A stretch of 64,000 nt of DNA from Chamaea fasciata (taxonomy: Eukaryota; Chordata; Aves; Passeriformes; Sylviidae): the NCBI GenBank assembly GCA_029207755.1, contig JARCOQ010000007.1, forward strand, positions 41,373,656 to 41,437,655, in the 5' to 3' direction. Numbering within the stretch: position 1 is the stretch's first letter; the number at the start of each line of letters is the position of its first letter. The notes beneath the pieces were generated by a model that ran no database searches, had not been told where the DNA came from, and worked only from the letters and a program-made list of their open reading frames with translations. The position numbers were made by a program, and so were the translations under genes. This document shows positions 37,181 to 50,400 of this stretch, piece after piece.

Positions 37181-38683
37181 TAGGTTTTGTTATTATAGCT
37201 TTGACAGGTTCAGAAGGGAATGGGCTGCCTGAACTGATGTCTCGTCCCAATAACTCTTGCAGTGCCTGAGAGGCAGGCTTGTCTCCTCACTGGCAGTTGT
37301 GGTGGGAGCGTGGGGAAGCAGGGCCAGGGTGAATCACTCCCTCTGCAAGTTGCCCTACAGCACCTTCCATGCCCCTGGCAAAAATCCAGTTTTACAGTGC
37401 ACATCCCAAAAAGACCTGAGGGAGCTTGTGTGTTCAGCAGTGTTACATTAGCATCCAGCACTGTAAGCCTTTCTATTTCTGGAGGTAAACAAGCAGAGGG
37501 CTGGCCCCGCTTCCTGCATCTTTGTAACTAGGAATTGGAAGTTATTGGAGACTTTTATCCTGGTTACTGGTTAGTTTACCCTAGGAAGATTTAGTGACAT
37601 TATTTGGAGATGGAAAAAAAGGCTTACATTTCTGCTTTCACCTATTAAAAACCACCACAGATTTGCATGGTTACAAGGTTAAAGTTACCAGGTAATTTTT
37701 CTGTGCTCTTCCATCAAAAGAAGTAGACAAGGCCAAAGAATTTTTCTCACTGCAACATCTTTCTTCCAGCGTCCTCAAGCAGAGTAGTGTGGATGAGGCC
37801 TTGCAGGAGGTGCCTTTGCACTCAGTGGATTTGAGAAGAGAGAGCCCAATGTTTGATTCAGTAGACATGTACTTTGGTACTTGAGAGTGGCTCATGGCAC
37901 TTTGAGAGGAGGATGTTTCTTGGTGAATGGGGCTTTTCTTCCCTGAGATTTCAGCAAAACCTTTCAGCTACTAGCAAGGAATCCAAGACATACTGTGTGG
38001 CACATTACTGCTGTGTTTTCCTGAATCTTAGATTTACACTAGTAGCCTCTCTGGATCCAGTTTGGCCTAGGATTGAATTTCTGAGTGTCTCTGATGCAGA
38101 GAGCCAGTTTCCTTAGCGAACCTCAAGGAAGGAAGATTTTCCTTTTTGTTTAAAAGAACATCTGGGAATATATGCTTGTTGAAGTTGCACAGTGTTGTGC
38201 TTGGCCGCAATTTGTGCACACAGTTCCTAATGGAAGTGGTTTCCACCATCTTACATAAACTTGTAACTGCAGGCTCTTGCCATTCTTCAGAGGGAGTAGA
38301 GGATGAAGATACTATACTCTTCTTCTTGGCACTAGGAGTGAGTCAGGGTTGACACACAAAAGTAGGAGGCAACAGTTTGTGTGTAGGAAGCTTGTTCTGT
38401 CCAAAGAAATCTATGGGTTATATGCAGGGTGTTAGTCCTGCTACACTGCAAGGCTGGTATCTTCTGCTGGAACTGAGTTCACACACACTCATCATTTGGA
38501 GCATATGGAGAGCTCAGCAGATCCAGCCCTCGAGGGATGACTGGTGGAATGGTTGAAGGTAGGTTGGGATGTAATTATTTGTTTATGAGGCCCCATATTG
38601 CACCAAGTTATAATTGTTTATGAACACTGCTGTGAAGTCAGGAGGGAAACATTCCAACCCAAGGAGATACTAAGATATAACCT
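37181..38683. other. Unique non-coding DNA
   Basis: No gene or repeat recognised. The short frames are unsupported. Confidence 0.5.
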
Positions 38684-38940
38684 AATTATTGTTGTTATTT
38701 TTATTCCTGCCTATTGTGGTAGCACCTACACAATGCTTGTTCAAACACAGGGCAAAAAATGTTCCTGCCCCAAAGAGCTAGCAAGATAAGGATGAGACAG
38801 AAGACAACAGATGGACACGCATAACTGGGGGAGTACAGAAAACCCAAAGATTGGTCAGCAGGATGGGTGGTATGATAGCATGTTGACAGCTTAGCTGTTG
38901 TCAAGCTTTCTGTAGGCATGTGGCAAAGAATTATAACAAT
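38684..38940 (+). repeat. Ancient interspersed repeat shared with other sauropsids (family unsure)
   Basis: The order of blocks is tattgtggtagcacctacac, gcttgttcaaacacaggg, ttcctgccccaaagagct, then agacagaagacaacagatgg, and gctgttgtcaagctttctgt. It matches a dispersed element I recognise from turtle and archosaur DNA. I cannot name the family with confidence. It appears to be an old SINE or LINE-derived unit. Confidence 0.55.
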
Positions 38941-40162
38941 AATCAAACTGCGTCCTTTGCTTTGGTGGTGTTGTGTGTGCATCTTCCATCTGTTTAAATA
39001 AAACAGCTTAATTCTCATTCAATGAGGCTTTTCCTGTCCCAAAACTTCCCGTCATTCATGTGGCGTAGATAGGGAGGCACACTGGTCCAACAGTGAAGTG
39101 TCCATTGCAGTTTTCAAGGGGAAACTGCAGTTTATTACTGTGGAAAGATAATGAGACTAAACGTGGGGGTTTGCTGCCCTGTGTTTTAAAGGACCCTGGG
39201 AAAAGACTGATGGATCTCAGCAGGGTTAATATTCAAAGTGGCATAATGCAGGAGGTTTGGTGGCTGAAGTGTGGTGTCTTACCAAAGTGTTGCAAAAACT
39301 ATCTAATGCTATTCATAGGCAACAATTCTATCTATATAGGTTATGTTCATGGTGCTGTACTGGTGAGTACAGGAGTGGCTGAAAGAGTGGAGGGCTCTGA
39401 TTCAGGTGAACAGTGAACAGTTGTTCCACTTATGTGGCTGTACCTAACTGCTGGGGAACTTGAGTGTGCTTGGCCTTAGGACTCTGCCTGTGCCAGTGTC
39501 TGCATTCACATGTAAGTCTTCTTTTGAGTGTTACCTTGAGAGGGCCACAAAACAAAGCATAGACATGAGGTAATTTTACGGAGTCCTCGTTTCTGAATGA
39601 GAAGTATTCAAGTAACTTTGTGTGGTGCTGTGATATCATTTCTCTGTGTATTGTGTGATCATCACACAGTATGCCAACATCAGACATGTTGTAATGGGTG
39701 GTGAGGTTTCATTGCTGCTTATACAGTTTTTAGGTTTGGTGCTGAAGAACAGAGAATGAAGAGTAAATATTCAGCTGTTCTTGACCTGAACATGCCCAAC
39801 TCTGGCAGCTTCTTTGCGTATCATGCTCTAGCTGCTCAGCATTAGGATGGTTCTTGCAGTTGTAAAAGCTAATCAGTGTATTGGCCAAAGCATAGAAAAC
39901 ATGTCAAGGGATGAGTTTATTTCCCCATACTCAGCACTTGCGGGATTATGTCAGTTTATTGTGCCTCGTACTGGGCTCCCCAGTACAAGAAAGACATTGG
40001 CAAAATGCAGCAAGTCCAGTGAAGAACCCCTGAGGAGTGCCGTGAGGAGCTGGCTGCCATTGGGTTGTTACATTGCTGACCACCAGCCCTGGAGTGCAGT
40101 GGTCCTGTCAGTTTTCCCTGGGCTTTGCAGTGCACTGATCTGCTACCAGCTGTCTGTAAACC
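38941..40162. other. Unique non-coding DNA
   Basis: No gene or repeat recognised. A near-perfect palindrome at 39652-39668 is noted in findings. Confidence 0.5.
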
Positions 40163-41430
40163 ATGGAATCACATAAAATCTTGAGTTGGAAGGGACCTAT
40201 AGGGATCAAGTCCAACTCCCTGCTCTGCAGAGCACTACCTAAAACTAAACCATACGACTGAGTGTCATCCAGATGCTCCTTGAACTCTGACAGATTTGGT
40301 GCCCAGACTTCTTCCCTGGGAAGCCTGTTCCAGTGACTCCCTCTTGGTGAAGAACATTTTCCTAATGTCCAGTCTGAACATCCTCTGATGCAGCGACATA
40401 CCCTTGTTAACAATTGTACTGCTGGGGACTCTTTCAAAGGTTGAGCCGATCTTTTACTTATTGGGCTGTCTCATCACAGAAGGCAACCTGGCTGATTTTT
40501 TTTGGTATTTTTTCTTCCATGCTGACTGTTTTCAATCACATTCTGGTCATTTGAATGCCTAGAAATGGATTCCAGCAAGATTTGCTGAATAACCTTCCTT
40601 GGGACTCATGTTAGGCTAACCAGCCCATAATTCCTTGAATCTTCCTTCTTGTTGCTTTAGAAGACGGGTGTGACATTTACCCATTCGCCGTCATTGGAAA
40701 CCTGCTCCAGTTATCACAACCTTTCCCGTGTGACTGAGAGTAACCTCACAGTGACATCAGCCACCACTGCGCTCCTGGGGCATCTTGTCTCATCATAGGG
40801 ACTTGAGTATGCCTAGTTTGTTTAAGTGGTTCTTAACTCAATCTTCCTCTGCTATGGGTAGTGTTTCAGTCCCCTGGATTCTTCCAGTGGGCCCATGGAA
40901 TAAGAAGGCTGAGGACAGTCCTTGCCAGTGATAGCTAAAAATGCATTGAGGACCTAAATGTTTTCTTTTAACCACTGGTTTCTTGTTCCATTCAGCTTTG
41001 GGCCCACAGATTCCTTAGTCATGCTTTTGCTAGCAGAGTGCATTAAAAAGCCCTTCTTGATGCCTTTCACATTTTATGAATTTTCATGCAATTTCAAGCC
41101 TTTCTAATTTTCATCCTGACATGCTGAGGCAGAGTTTCAGTATTCTTCCTGAGAAGCACACCCCCACTTTCACCTTTCATTCTCATCTTTTTGTGTTTGA
41201 GTGCTGTCAGGAGTTTCCCATTCAGCTGCCTGCTTCCTTCCACACCCACTTGGCTTCCCACAAATTGAATTGAACTGTTCTTGTGCTTTGAGGAGTTTGT
41301 TATTTCAGATCTTTAAGGTCTCCTGGGTCCCTTTGCTAGATTATCCCATGTAAGTGCTCAGTGAATGATTTCTTAAAGCTCTCCAGTGATTATTCTGTCA
41401 CAGTAATTGTGCTCGAAAAAGGGTTCTGTT
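40163..41430 (-). mobile_element. CR1 LINE with internal deletion: 3' end joined to the reverse transcriptase region
   Basis: The left part (40163-40440) is the antisense CR1 3' end (atggaatcacataaaatctt, then ctttgaactctgacag-type and cctgttccagtgactccc blocks). From about 40500 the antisense of the N-terminal reverse transcriptase domain follows. On the minus strand the reading 'VNVTPVF' and 'KKEDSRNYGLVSLT' is visible around 40600-40690. Further 5' LINE sequence follows to about 41430. The stretch that would carry the catalytic half of the reverse transcriptase and the middle of ORF2 is missing at about 40440, so this is either one deleted copy or two nested copies. Many stops and frameshifts are present. 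Confidence 0.75.
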
Positions 41431-41550
41431 TGTAAACTGATTCGTATGTCATTTAAGATTTGGTTGTTGTTCTCTGTAATTTTTGTTTCTCTTTATGTTT
41501 AACACATTATACCTCTTCTCTCTATTTCCACTTAAGTCTTTTCTGTCTTC
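41431..41550. other. Short spacer
   Basis: About 120 bp of AT-rich sequence between the CR1 and LTR copy B. Nothing recognised. Confidence 0.4.
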
Positions 41551-42612
41551 CGGTGGTTTGACCTAGCTGGATGCCGGATATCCACAAAAGCTGCTGTGCC
41601 CCTCCCCTCAGCAGGACAGGGAGAGAAAATAAAACAAATGTTCCATGAGTTGAGATAAGGGAAGGGGGACATCACTCACCAAACACTGTTACGGGCAAGA
41701 GACTTTACTTGGGGAAAGCAGTTGAATTTATTACCAATCAAAATCAGAGCAGGATAATGAGAAGTAAGAAAAAAATCTTAAAAGCACCTTCCCACAGCCC
41801 TCCTTCTTTCTCAGCCTTAGCTTTATTCCTGATTCTCTACCTCCTTCTGCTTCCAGCAGAACAGGAAGGTGGGGAATGGGGATAACACTCGGTTCATCCT
41901 ATGTTGTTTCTGTTCCTGCTCTGTCTTCAGGGAGAGGAGTCCTTCCCTTGCTCTAGTATGGGCTCCCTTCCACAGGAGACAGTTCTTCATGAACTTTTCC
42001 AATGTAAGTGCTTCCCACAGGCTACAGTTCTTCACAAACTGCTCCAACATAGATGCAGCCCTTCAGGAACAGACTGCTTCAGTGTGGGTTCCCCACCAGG
42101 TCACAAGTCATGCCAGAAGCCTGTTCCAGCACAGGTTTCCCAAGGGGTCATAACCTTCTTTGAGTATTTGCCTGCTCCTGCGTGGGTCCCCTCCATGGCT
42201 GCAGGTGGATCTCTGCATCTCCATGGATTTCCATGGACTGCAGGGGCAAGTGCTGCCTCACTATAGTCTTCACTGTGGGCTGCAGGGGGATCTCAGCTCT
42301 GGTGCTTAGGGCACTCCTTCCTCTCCTTCTTCACTGACCTTGGTGTTCTGCAGAATTCTTCCTATCATATATTCTCCCTCCTCTCTTTTCTGTGATTAAT
42401 TCTGTGCATAAACATTTTTTTCTTCTTAAATTTGTGATCACAGAGGTGTAACTACCGTGACTTACGGGATCAGCCTTGGCCAGCGGCAGGTCTGTCTTGG
42501 AGCCGGCTGGCATGGACTCTCTTGAACATGGGAGAAGCTTCTGGAAGTTCTCAGAGAATACACCCCTGGCAGCCTCCCAGTTACCAGAACCTTGCCATGC
42601 AAACACGGCTTT
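41551..42612 (-). mobile_element. Solo ERV LTR, copy B (inverted relative to copy A)
   Basis: Reverse complement of the same LTR family as 35214-36312. The + strand begins with the LTR 3' end (ggtggtttgacctagctgg) at 41551. It runs through the repetitive middle and ends with the LTR 5' part (gaagcttctggaagttctc, gttaccagaaccttgccatg) near 42612. It is slightly shorter than copy A and diverged from it. No internal genes adjoin it. Confidence 0.8.
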
Positions 42613-45600
42613 ATAGCCTTTTTTTGCTGGGCTCTGTCTAGATACTTTCATCTGTTTAATTTATGGTGAAGTTTTTTTGTTATTGTTCTGTGATTTTTTT
42701 CCCCCCTGACACCTCCCTTCTTTATACTGTCAGAAGTAAATAACCAAATGTAAAGGGCAGGAGGCAGAAACTTTCTTTTTCATCCTGCCATTGAGTTACT
42801 GCATGACAAAAGCAAATTGCTATCTCTATTTCTTATCTCTAAAAAAGTTCTCAAATTCAATAGATGGAGTTTAAATTCTTTTTGTTGAAGATCATAGACA
42901 ACCGACCGACTTACTTAATCACATTTGGCACACTCTTCATCTTAGGATTGGTTTGAGATAATATCCCAAACTGTTTTCTCAGTTAATGGCTGTCAGGCAT
43001 ACCAGCAGATGCTGCCAATGCACAACATTCTGTGTTGTGCACCATGTACCTTCATCCTCCGACTTGTAATAGGATTGCAGTTAAAAACCCACCTGAAATG
43101 ACACTCTGGACTAACAATAGATAAATAGCCAAGACCCCAAGGATCATGTCTAGCAACAGAATTAATTAAGTTACGTATTCCATGTAACAGTGTTGCCATT
43201 TCTTTATGGACATTCTTTGCCATTGCTCAAAAGAGTAAAGACATAGGTTCCTTGTTTCAATTCCTGCTTGCTCTACCCTCTCATGACTAAAAGAATGGGC
43301 ATCTATCAGTACTGCAGTCCTCCAGATTCTATGGAGAAAAATCCACCTTAATATTCTAATTATACAGAGAGGAGTCTGGTTGTAGTGACAATTGCTCTGT
43401 TGAATTATATTACTGTATTCCTCAGTCATACACAAGCATTTTGTTGTGTGATGTTGTCTAAATGTAGAATGAAAGGTTTTCATCCTAAGTGATTTGTATC
43501 TCTAAAGCATGCCCCTCTGTGGCCGCTAATAGAGATAACTTTCTATAATTGATTGAGTCTCAAGTACTGCACCCAGACAGAATGCCCCTGAAGGCTACCC
43601 TGCAGGAATGAGTGAGTCAGATGAGTATTTGTTAGTATACTTTGCAGCACCCTGTATTATAGCAAATTCCTGTGGGCCTTCCCAGTTGGGGTAGGTGTTG
43701 CAAGGGCCAGAGAGCTTCGTTTGGAAAAGGTTCTAGAACAATTACTTGTACTTCCAGACAACTCTCTTTTGGAACGAGTAGGGTTGGAGAGGATTTTGCT
43801 GAGTGGTGTGGTAGCAATGACAAGGAGTTTAAAGGTGTTATCTGGGCACATGTGCAATGCTAAAATATTGGTTTAAATTCCTTAGTTCATCTTGTCTGTA
43901 TACTGTGCTCTCTTTGTACTCTGTTTCCAGCACTAGATGGTAACAGTGAATAGTGGTAGTACATGCTGTGCACCTGCATATCTGTTTGTAAGATCTGGTT
44001 TTAGAGTAGCCTTGCAGAGAGAGGAGTGAAGATGGGCGAGGCAGCCTTTGCTTTACATCTCTGCTCAAGTCAACTGCACAGTACTTATTCTAATGCCACT
44101 GGTGTTGTGTCTAATCTGAAACGTGAGCAGACATAAGACTTAGTAAATTGATGACCTCACTGTCTTGCCATCTTTGTCTCTGGATAACTAGGTGTCTGAG
44201 AGGCTCAGGCAATGATAAAGCTGGAAAACTCAAGCTCACCTAAATAAAGCTTGCATTTTGGATGGCTTAGTATATGTGTAATTTCTTCCCAAAAGTCCTG
44301 GTTTCAAATCCTAGTGAGACCATAACTGAAAAAGGCATGTGAAGTTCTTCAGTTACTCCCTGCTTGGTGTTTATCTCTGTGACAGAAGTAGCCCGGGAAA
44401 TCTGATGTATGGCGAGCGCAGAAGAATCAAGAAGGTTGTGAGGAAGTGTGGTAGAAGATGGAGTGGGTCGCAGGCTGTTTGGCACACAGCCTTCCTCTGC
44501 TTTCACAAAAGTCAAGCAGGCACATGCTCAACACTTGCAAAGTTTGCATGCTCTGATTGTGCACCCTCCCATAACTCTCTGCCCCTGTGCCAAGATAGCC
44601 CTTGATGGCTCCTACTTTCATAATATCTGCTGGCTTCTGCCTGTGCACACCACAACTGAAGCACTTTGTGGTGCTGATGCTCATGCTGGCTGTGATGGTG
44701 TGTTCATAAGGCTCAAACTTTTATTCTTCACCTCGTTCCTTTGAACTCTGCCCACCCCTCTGTGAATACTAACACCAGCCTATAAATTATCCAGCAGAGC
44801 TCTGGCACTTTAGCAGTCTGTGTTTTCAGTGGCGTGCATGCATAATCGATCTGGGAGACTGCTCTGCCTTTACTCAGGCATTTGTAGAGACCTTAGACTT
44901 TCAGAGTTTTCAATCACTGCTGCCTGTATGTTTGTTCACTTCTCTGACTGCCTTTTCTTCTGCCACCTGCACACATACTCTTCTGCATCTGCCTGGGTGT
45001 AGTGTGTTCATGTCACAGGGTAACCTGCCATAAGTTTGGGGGTGATGTTATAGGCAACTTTCCTATGAGGTGTGGGAGCAACAGGTCACTGCAAACAACT
45101 TTCATGTAGAGTATTGTGCATCAGAATTTGAGAGGCTCTGTCCTAACTCTCTACTTGGGGGTGTGTGTGTTTTGGTCCCACGATGTGCCATATGGAGCAG
45201 CCTATGGGCAGATGCTACTGTCCTTCTTTTCTCTCATGTTTCCAGGTGAAACTCTTAGCATCATAGATGCTGACCATCACTCTGCTCTTACATACCTTAG
45301 GTAGCTGGAAAGTTGCCTTTTTTTCAGTCAGTTACCTGCTGACTGTCTGTAGAGTTTGAACTCTAAAGAGTTAAATGGTTACTCTAGTATTTGGCTGATG
45401 GGGCTGACTTCTCTTGCCTTGGAATTTCTCTGTGTCTTTGCTTAGCTCTGTCCACAACCAAAATATCTCAGTTGAATCTTTTCTCTGCTACGTTTCTTTT
45501 TTCTCTTATGATAAGTTGCCCGGAATTGTCAGCGCAAAACTTTGTCTAAACTACAAATAGAGTCAGCCTTGATTATCAAGGTTTCACTTATTTCTTCCAA

Positions 45601-47172
45601 TGAGTTCATAGTAAACCACCTTCTTAACACTTACACATCATCATGTGCCCCTGTGAAAAAGTTCGGCTATTGCATCCTATATGAGCCAGTTCCCAGTAAA
45701 AGATTGTGCCATTTGAGAGGAGGAGGGGACAGGGTATAGGTTTGACATTTGTGTGATTGGGAACTGACAGTGCTAGGACTCCAAGGAACAAATGAGGAAA
45801 ATAAGTAAAAAAGGAATCTAATGAATGATGTAACTGTACTGCAGATGTGGTAGGCACTAACAGCATAGATGACATCCTGGTAGCAAAAGAATCCAAATGA
45901 AGTAGTTGGAGAACAGGTACAAAAAAGGAAGTTTTGAAAGCAAGAAATAAAAACATGAAAAAAACCACAAAGCTTTTGGTGAGGCAAAAGTATATAGGGA
46001 AGTAGAAGAGGCTGGGAGGGAGAAGGGCTAGAGAAAAAGTGCTTGAATGAAGAGTGTGAATAAAGAGAGCAGAAGGCAGCTTTCTGATTTATGAAGTGTA
46101 GATCTAACAGAGCTTCATGTGTGTGCTGACCCTGCTGCCATTTGCACAAGAACCTGTCTGACTTTGCACAGAAAGAAAGAGGGGAGAGCCAAGAGGAAAC
46201 ACTGGGAGGGATGTCTGGAAGGAGCAAGGTTGAAAAGGAGACAATCTCCGGGAAGGGAGAGAATATCAGGCAGTGGGTTGGACGTAGGGGAAGTGTGGGG
46301 AAATGCAGAAGGGAAAAATTAAGTGATGAGACTCCTTTTGAGGAGGAACAAAATCCCAAAATAAATGCAATGTTTTTAATATTTTTATTCTTTCATGTAA
46401 AAACAACCCCCAAAAACATTCAACATGCCTTCCTTCTAGGTGTGTGATTGGAGAGGTGGGTTGGAGGATGAATCATAGATGTCTCATCGTTCTAGGGTAG
46501 AGTGTGTGAAAAAGACCGTAACCAGTATTGACACTGTCTGTTGAACACTGAATATGTTTTTGTGCCTGATGGGAAATGTGTGTTTATTTGAGGCAGAGGA
46601 TTTTCAGTGTGTGTGTGTTGTTTAAGGACTGTGCAGCAACTTCATTTTACTTAGTTGAAAAGAAAAAGTGTTCTCTTTGGGTTCACTGGCTAATATTTGA
46701 GTTTCTGCAGTTACATTTCCACATGTATTTTTCTTTCCTTATTTCTATGGATCTAATTCAGCTGGTCTAAAAGGTGATCTGACTGCTTACAAAAGAAACA
46801 GTCAAACTGGTTTGACACAAAGTATTGTCACATGCATGAAGTAAGCACTTAGGTGAAAGGCATTTTGCCTTCTAGTCCTTCATTTGTATTAATCTTAGGT
46901 GTTGTTTGCAACAATAGCAAAAAAAAATTACTTAAATAGAATAATGATTTCTTATAATTAGTAGTGTCCTTTATTGGAATATAATTTGCCAATGCCTGTT
47001 TGTTTTTGGATCCAAGGAAAATAACAAGAAAGCTTTGTAATTTTTGTTAATTTTAAGTGTGCTTTAAAATCAGTGTAAGATCTGTTAAAAAAACAAGTGC
47101 AAGTTTCTGAATTTTAAAACTTTCTAGGAAAGAAGATTCCAGTCTTTAACTACCTTGATCCCACTCACTTAA
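42613..47172. other. Unique non-coding DNA
   Basis: No gene, RNA or repeat recognised. A 230-codon minus-strand frame at 45667-46359 lies in a purine-rich + strand region and is best explained by composition. It is rich in F, S and C, with no domain and no splice context. Confidence 0.5.
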
Positions 47173-47228
47173 AAATTATATATAATTATATATATAATTA
47201 TGTATATATATATATATGCATATGCATA
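47173..47228. repeat. AT dinucleotide microsatellite
   Basis: Interrupted (TA)n / TATAATTA tract about 55 bp long, ending in tatgcatatgcata. Confidence 0.9.
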
Positions 47229-47475
47229 CATCTCTGTTCATGGTGAATAGGTTTGAAGAATTATATTATTTTGGACCACTTTAATTATTGAACAGGCCAA
47301 AAGTTCATATTCATAATGAGAAGAAACACATGGTTCAGTTATATAGACCATTGCAGGAAATGAAAAGCATGGAGAAAGCATTGAGGAGAAATGAGGAGGG
47401 TGCAGATTTGTATAGGATAAGGAGATAATGTTCCCTTCATCTTTTCTTCAAATGCTACAGTCTAACCAAGTTCCC

Positions 47476-47486
47476 GGGGGGGGGGG
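47476..47486 (+). repeat. Run of 11 G
   Basis: A pure G homopolymer, preceded by CCC. It is prone to slippage and sequencing error. Confidence 0.9.
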
Positions 47487-50400
47487 AGTCAATCTGCACC
47501 TTGTGAGTGGAAGGACAAAACACGGATATATGAATTGGGAAGAGATGATATTGTGGGGACAGCATTGCTGTGTCAGCTCTTGGTTCATTTCCTTCTCCAG
47601 GGGACACGGGACTTGGCAAAAAGATGCCACTGCTTTTCAAAGTCCGTAACCACGTTTTCTTTGATTAGAACTAGGAATTAAAATCCCACCTTCTATCAAA
47701 TCACCAGCCTGAGGCTGGGATTTGACACTGGGTCTCCTCATCCCTTCTTGGCTTCTTTGGATGGAGAAGTAGAGTTTTGTGTTTCCCTTGGAAGAGCTCA
47801 TATTTCTCTGCACAGTGTGACAGTGGAAGATCTCTCGGGGAGCTGATGTTGACTGGTCCTGCCTGCTGTCTGTGATGAGGTGTTGGAGGCTTTCTTTTTG
47901 GGATGTCTCTCTCTTTAGCCAAATACTTCCTTTTGCTGGGGGCTGTGCTGCCTGTAGCATGTTCTCCTCATCTGAGGCTCAAATGACGCTCTGTTTCTTG
48001 GCACTGCACCAAGACAAAGACATACTGCTTTACTGGGGACTACGGTACAACATTTACTGGGAATAATGGAGTTAGACTGTGTGAGAGGAGAATATATGAT
48101 CCTCCCTCCAGTTCCTGTGAGATATATCATCTAAAGAAGTATATTGAGAAACCAACAGAACCTTTACAGTAAAAGTCACACTAGAGCTAACCACTGTCAA
48201 AGCAGAAAGAAGCTTCTTCCCTGCCATCTGCTAGGGTTTTTCATGTCCCTGTGTCATACTTTCAGTCTTTCATCTCTTCCAGGTTTAAAAAATATTCCCA
48301 CCTGGTCTTTCTGCTGTGGGCACAGTGCCAAAGGGCACACCTGATTAGTGTACAGGGTCACCCCAGGAGACCTGCATTAAGACTGAACCCAAGTCCAAGG
48401 CATAGCACATTTGATGAACTGTGCTTTTCCCTAAGGGTCTTTTTTGCCCATATAACAAAATAGCTCTCACAGATTGGTGTGACTGATGATATCCACTCAG
48501 GAGAAGCAAATGCTGTGAAGACAAACAGTTTGGCATGGGTAGAAGTGTTTTGGGATGAAGCCAAAGAGTGAAATAGAAATGCTTCAGGTTGTGTCTGCCA
48601 TCAGTTAAGGTCCTGGGAGCTGTGGGTCAGCACAGCTTCCTTATGAATTGTAGGCCTTGATTTTCATTATGATGTTGTAGCTGATTTATTTATTTTGTTA
48701 TGACCATTTTATATGTGCCACCTTACCCCATCTGCCTTCACTGGGTATCCCTGATTTCTCAGCCTTTATAGTTGAATTGAGCACTGGCTTCTTTCTCAGA
48801 CTGACCTGGTAGCGCTTATGTACAATGAGTTGAGATGAATGGAGTAGTGATGGGGAAACTGGGCAGCCTGAGCCAGCCCTGAGTGCAGGGAAAGAGTGTG
48901 TTTCCTTGGGCTGAGCTTCTGTTTTGCCTTTTTCCTCACTGATCACTGCTTTCTCAACTGTTCTCTATGGTGTCATCTCCTTTAATCCTTGTGCAGCGAA
49001 GGTTAATGTTAATGCTGTGTATGAGGGAAGGAGTCCCTGCTGGTACAGGAAAAGAATTATTTAATAAAAAAGTAATCATTGATCAGTGGCTCCAATCTGT
49101 CAAAGGTCACTTATTGATCCACCTCTCACTTTGAGTGAGGCCCTCTGTTTTAATGACCTAATTCCCAGGTAAGTCTCTCTGTTTCTTGGCAGAAGCGGTG
49201 CTAGGAAACCTTGCTTCTTACAGAAATGTCACTTTTGGCATGTCATGCCGGGGGGAAGAAAAGACTTGAAGTGATCTCAGCTGTCCATGCTTTAACATAT
49301 GCCCAGTCTTGCTTGTTTTATACATTTGCTATCTCAAGGAAACCAAAAGTTGCAAGGATCATGGAGGTTAGATGTTCTTTTGCTGCTGGTGAAATCTTTT
49401 CAGGCCAGAACTGAAGTACAGTAACAGGGGCAATGCAGAGGCAGGTAAGATATTTGTGAATCTGCAATTATTTCTTCTTCCCTAGTTTAGTTTGGAAAAA
49501 GTAAGGGCAAATAGAAGAGAAGGCTCAATACCAAATTTTATTAGAAGTTTCTGGCAGGCATTCCTCTTCCTTCTGGCCCTCTAATATGAGCTGTAGGAGG
49601 GCACACAATGATTTGTAAAAATGTCACATTTCTGAGTGGTTACAGAGAAATTGAAGAGCATCATGTTATCCATTCACTGGGAAGGACAGAATTCACCAGC
49701 ACTTCTAGTGTGATATCCCAGTAAAAACATCTTGAGATGTAAAAATCCTATGGGCTCAACTTGCTCTGATGCTTTTAGGAAGGTAAGTTTTACATAGTTC
49801 TCTGCAAATCCCATGCAGATGCAGGTGTCCAAAGGCTGCTGCACCTGGATGGGAGTGTTCCCACTTGCCATGTCTATCACTTGGTAGCCTATTCCCATAC
49901 AGCACAGAAATACATAATTTAGTTTTTTGCATAGTCTTTTTATAGGCGTACTAAAAGTGGCATTAAAAATATAGGACTTAATATATCCTTTGCTGGAAAG
50001 GCTGCTACATGTAATATTCATATTGTTCTAGAGTGCTTGTGCACAGGTGAGCTGGTTAGCTCAGAAAGATTGCTGTCTTCTGTGCATGTCTGAATGGAAA
50101 GAGCAAGAGGAACCCAGGCCAGAAGGGCTGTGGCATAAACTGACAGCCTTGGAAACTGAGATGACATTTCATGACATGATGTTGTAAAGTTAATAGAGTT
50201 AACCAGGTTTTATGTCCTTATCTACAATCTCAGTTTCTGAAACAGGATGCAGAGGCTTGACCTGAACCAGAACAGGAGCATGCTGGACTGGAGAAGGAAA
50301 GTGTGAGTTTCTGTGGCAGTTTGCATCTGCATTGATGTAGACATCATCAAGGCTTTGTCCTGTGCTCCAATCTCAACAAACATAGAGGAAGTCTGTGTCT

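Noticed and set aside
45667..46359. 230-codon minus-strand frame
   Set aside because: The + strand here is purine-rich, so the minus strand is poor in stop codons. It is rich in S, F and C, with no domain, no splice context and no repeat match.
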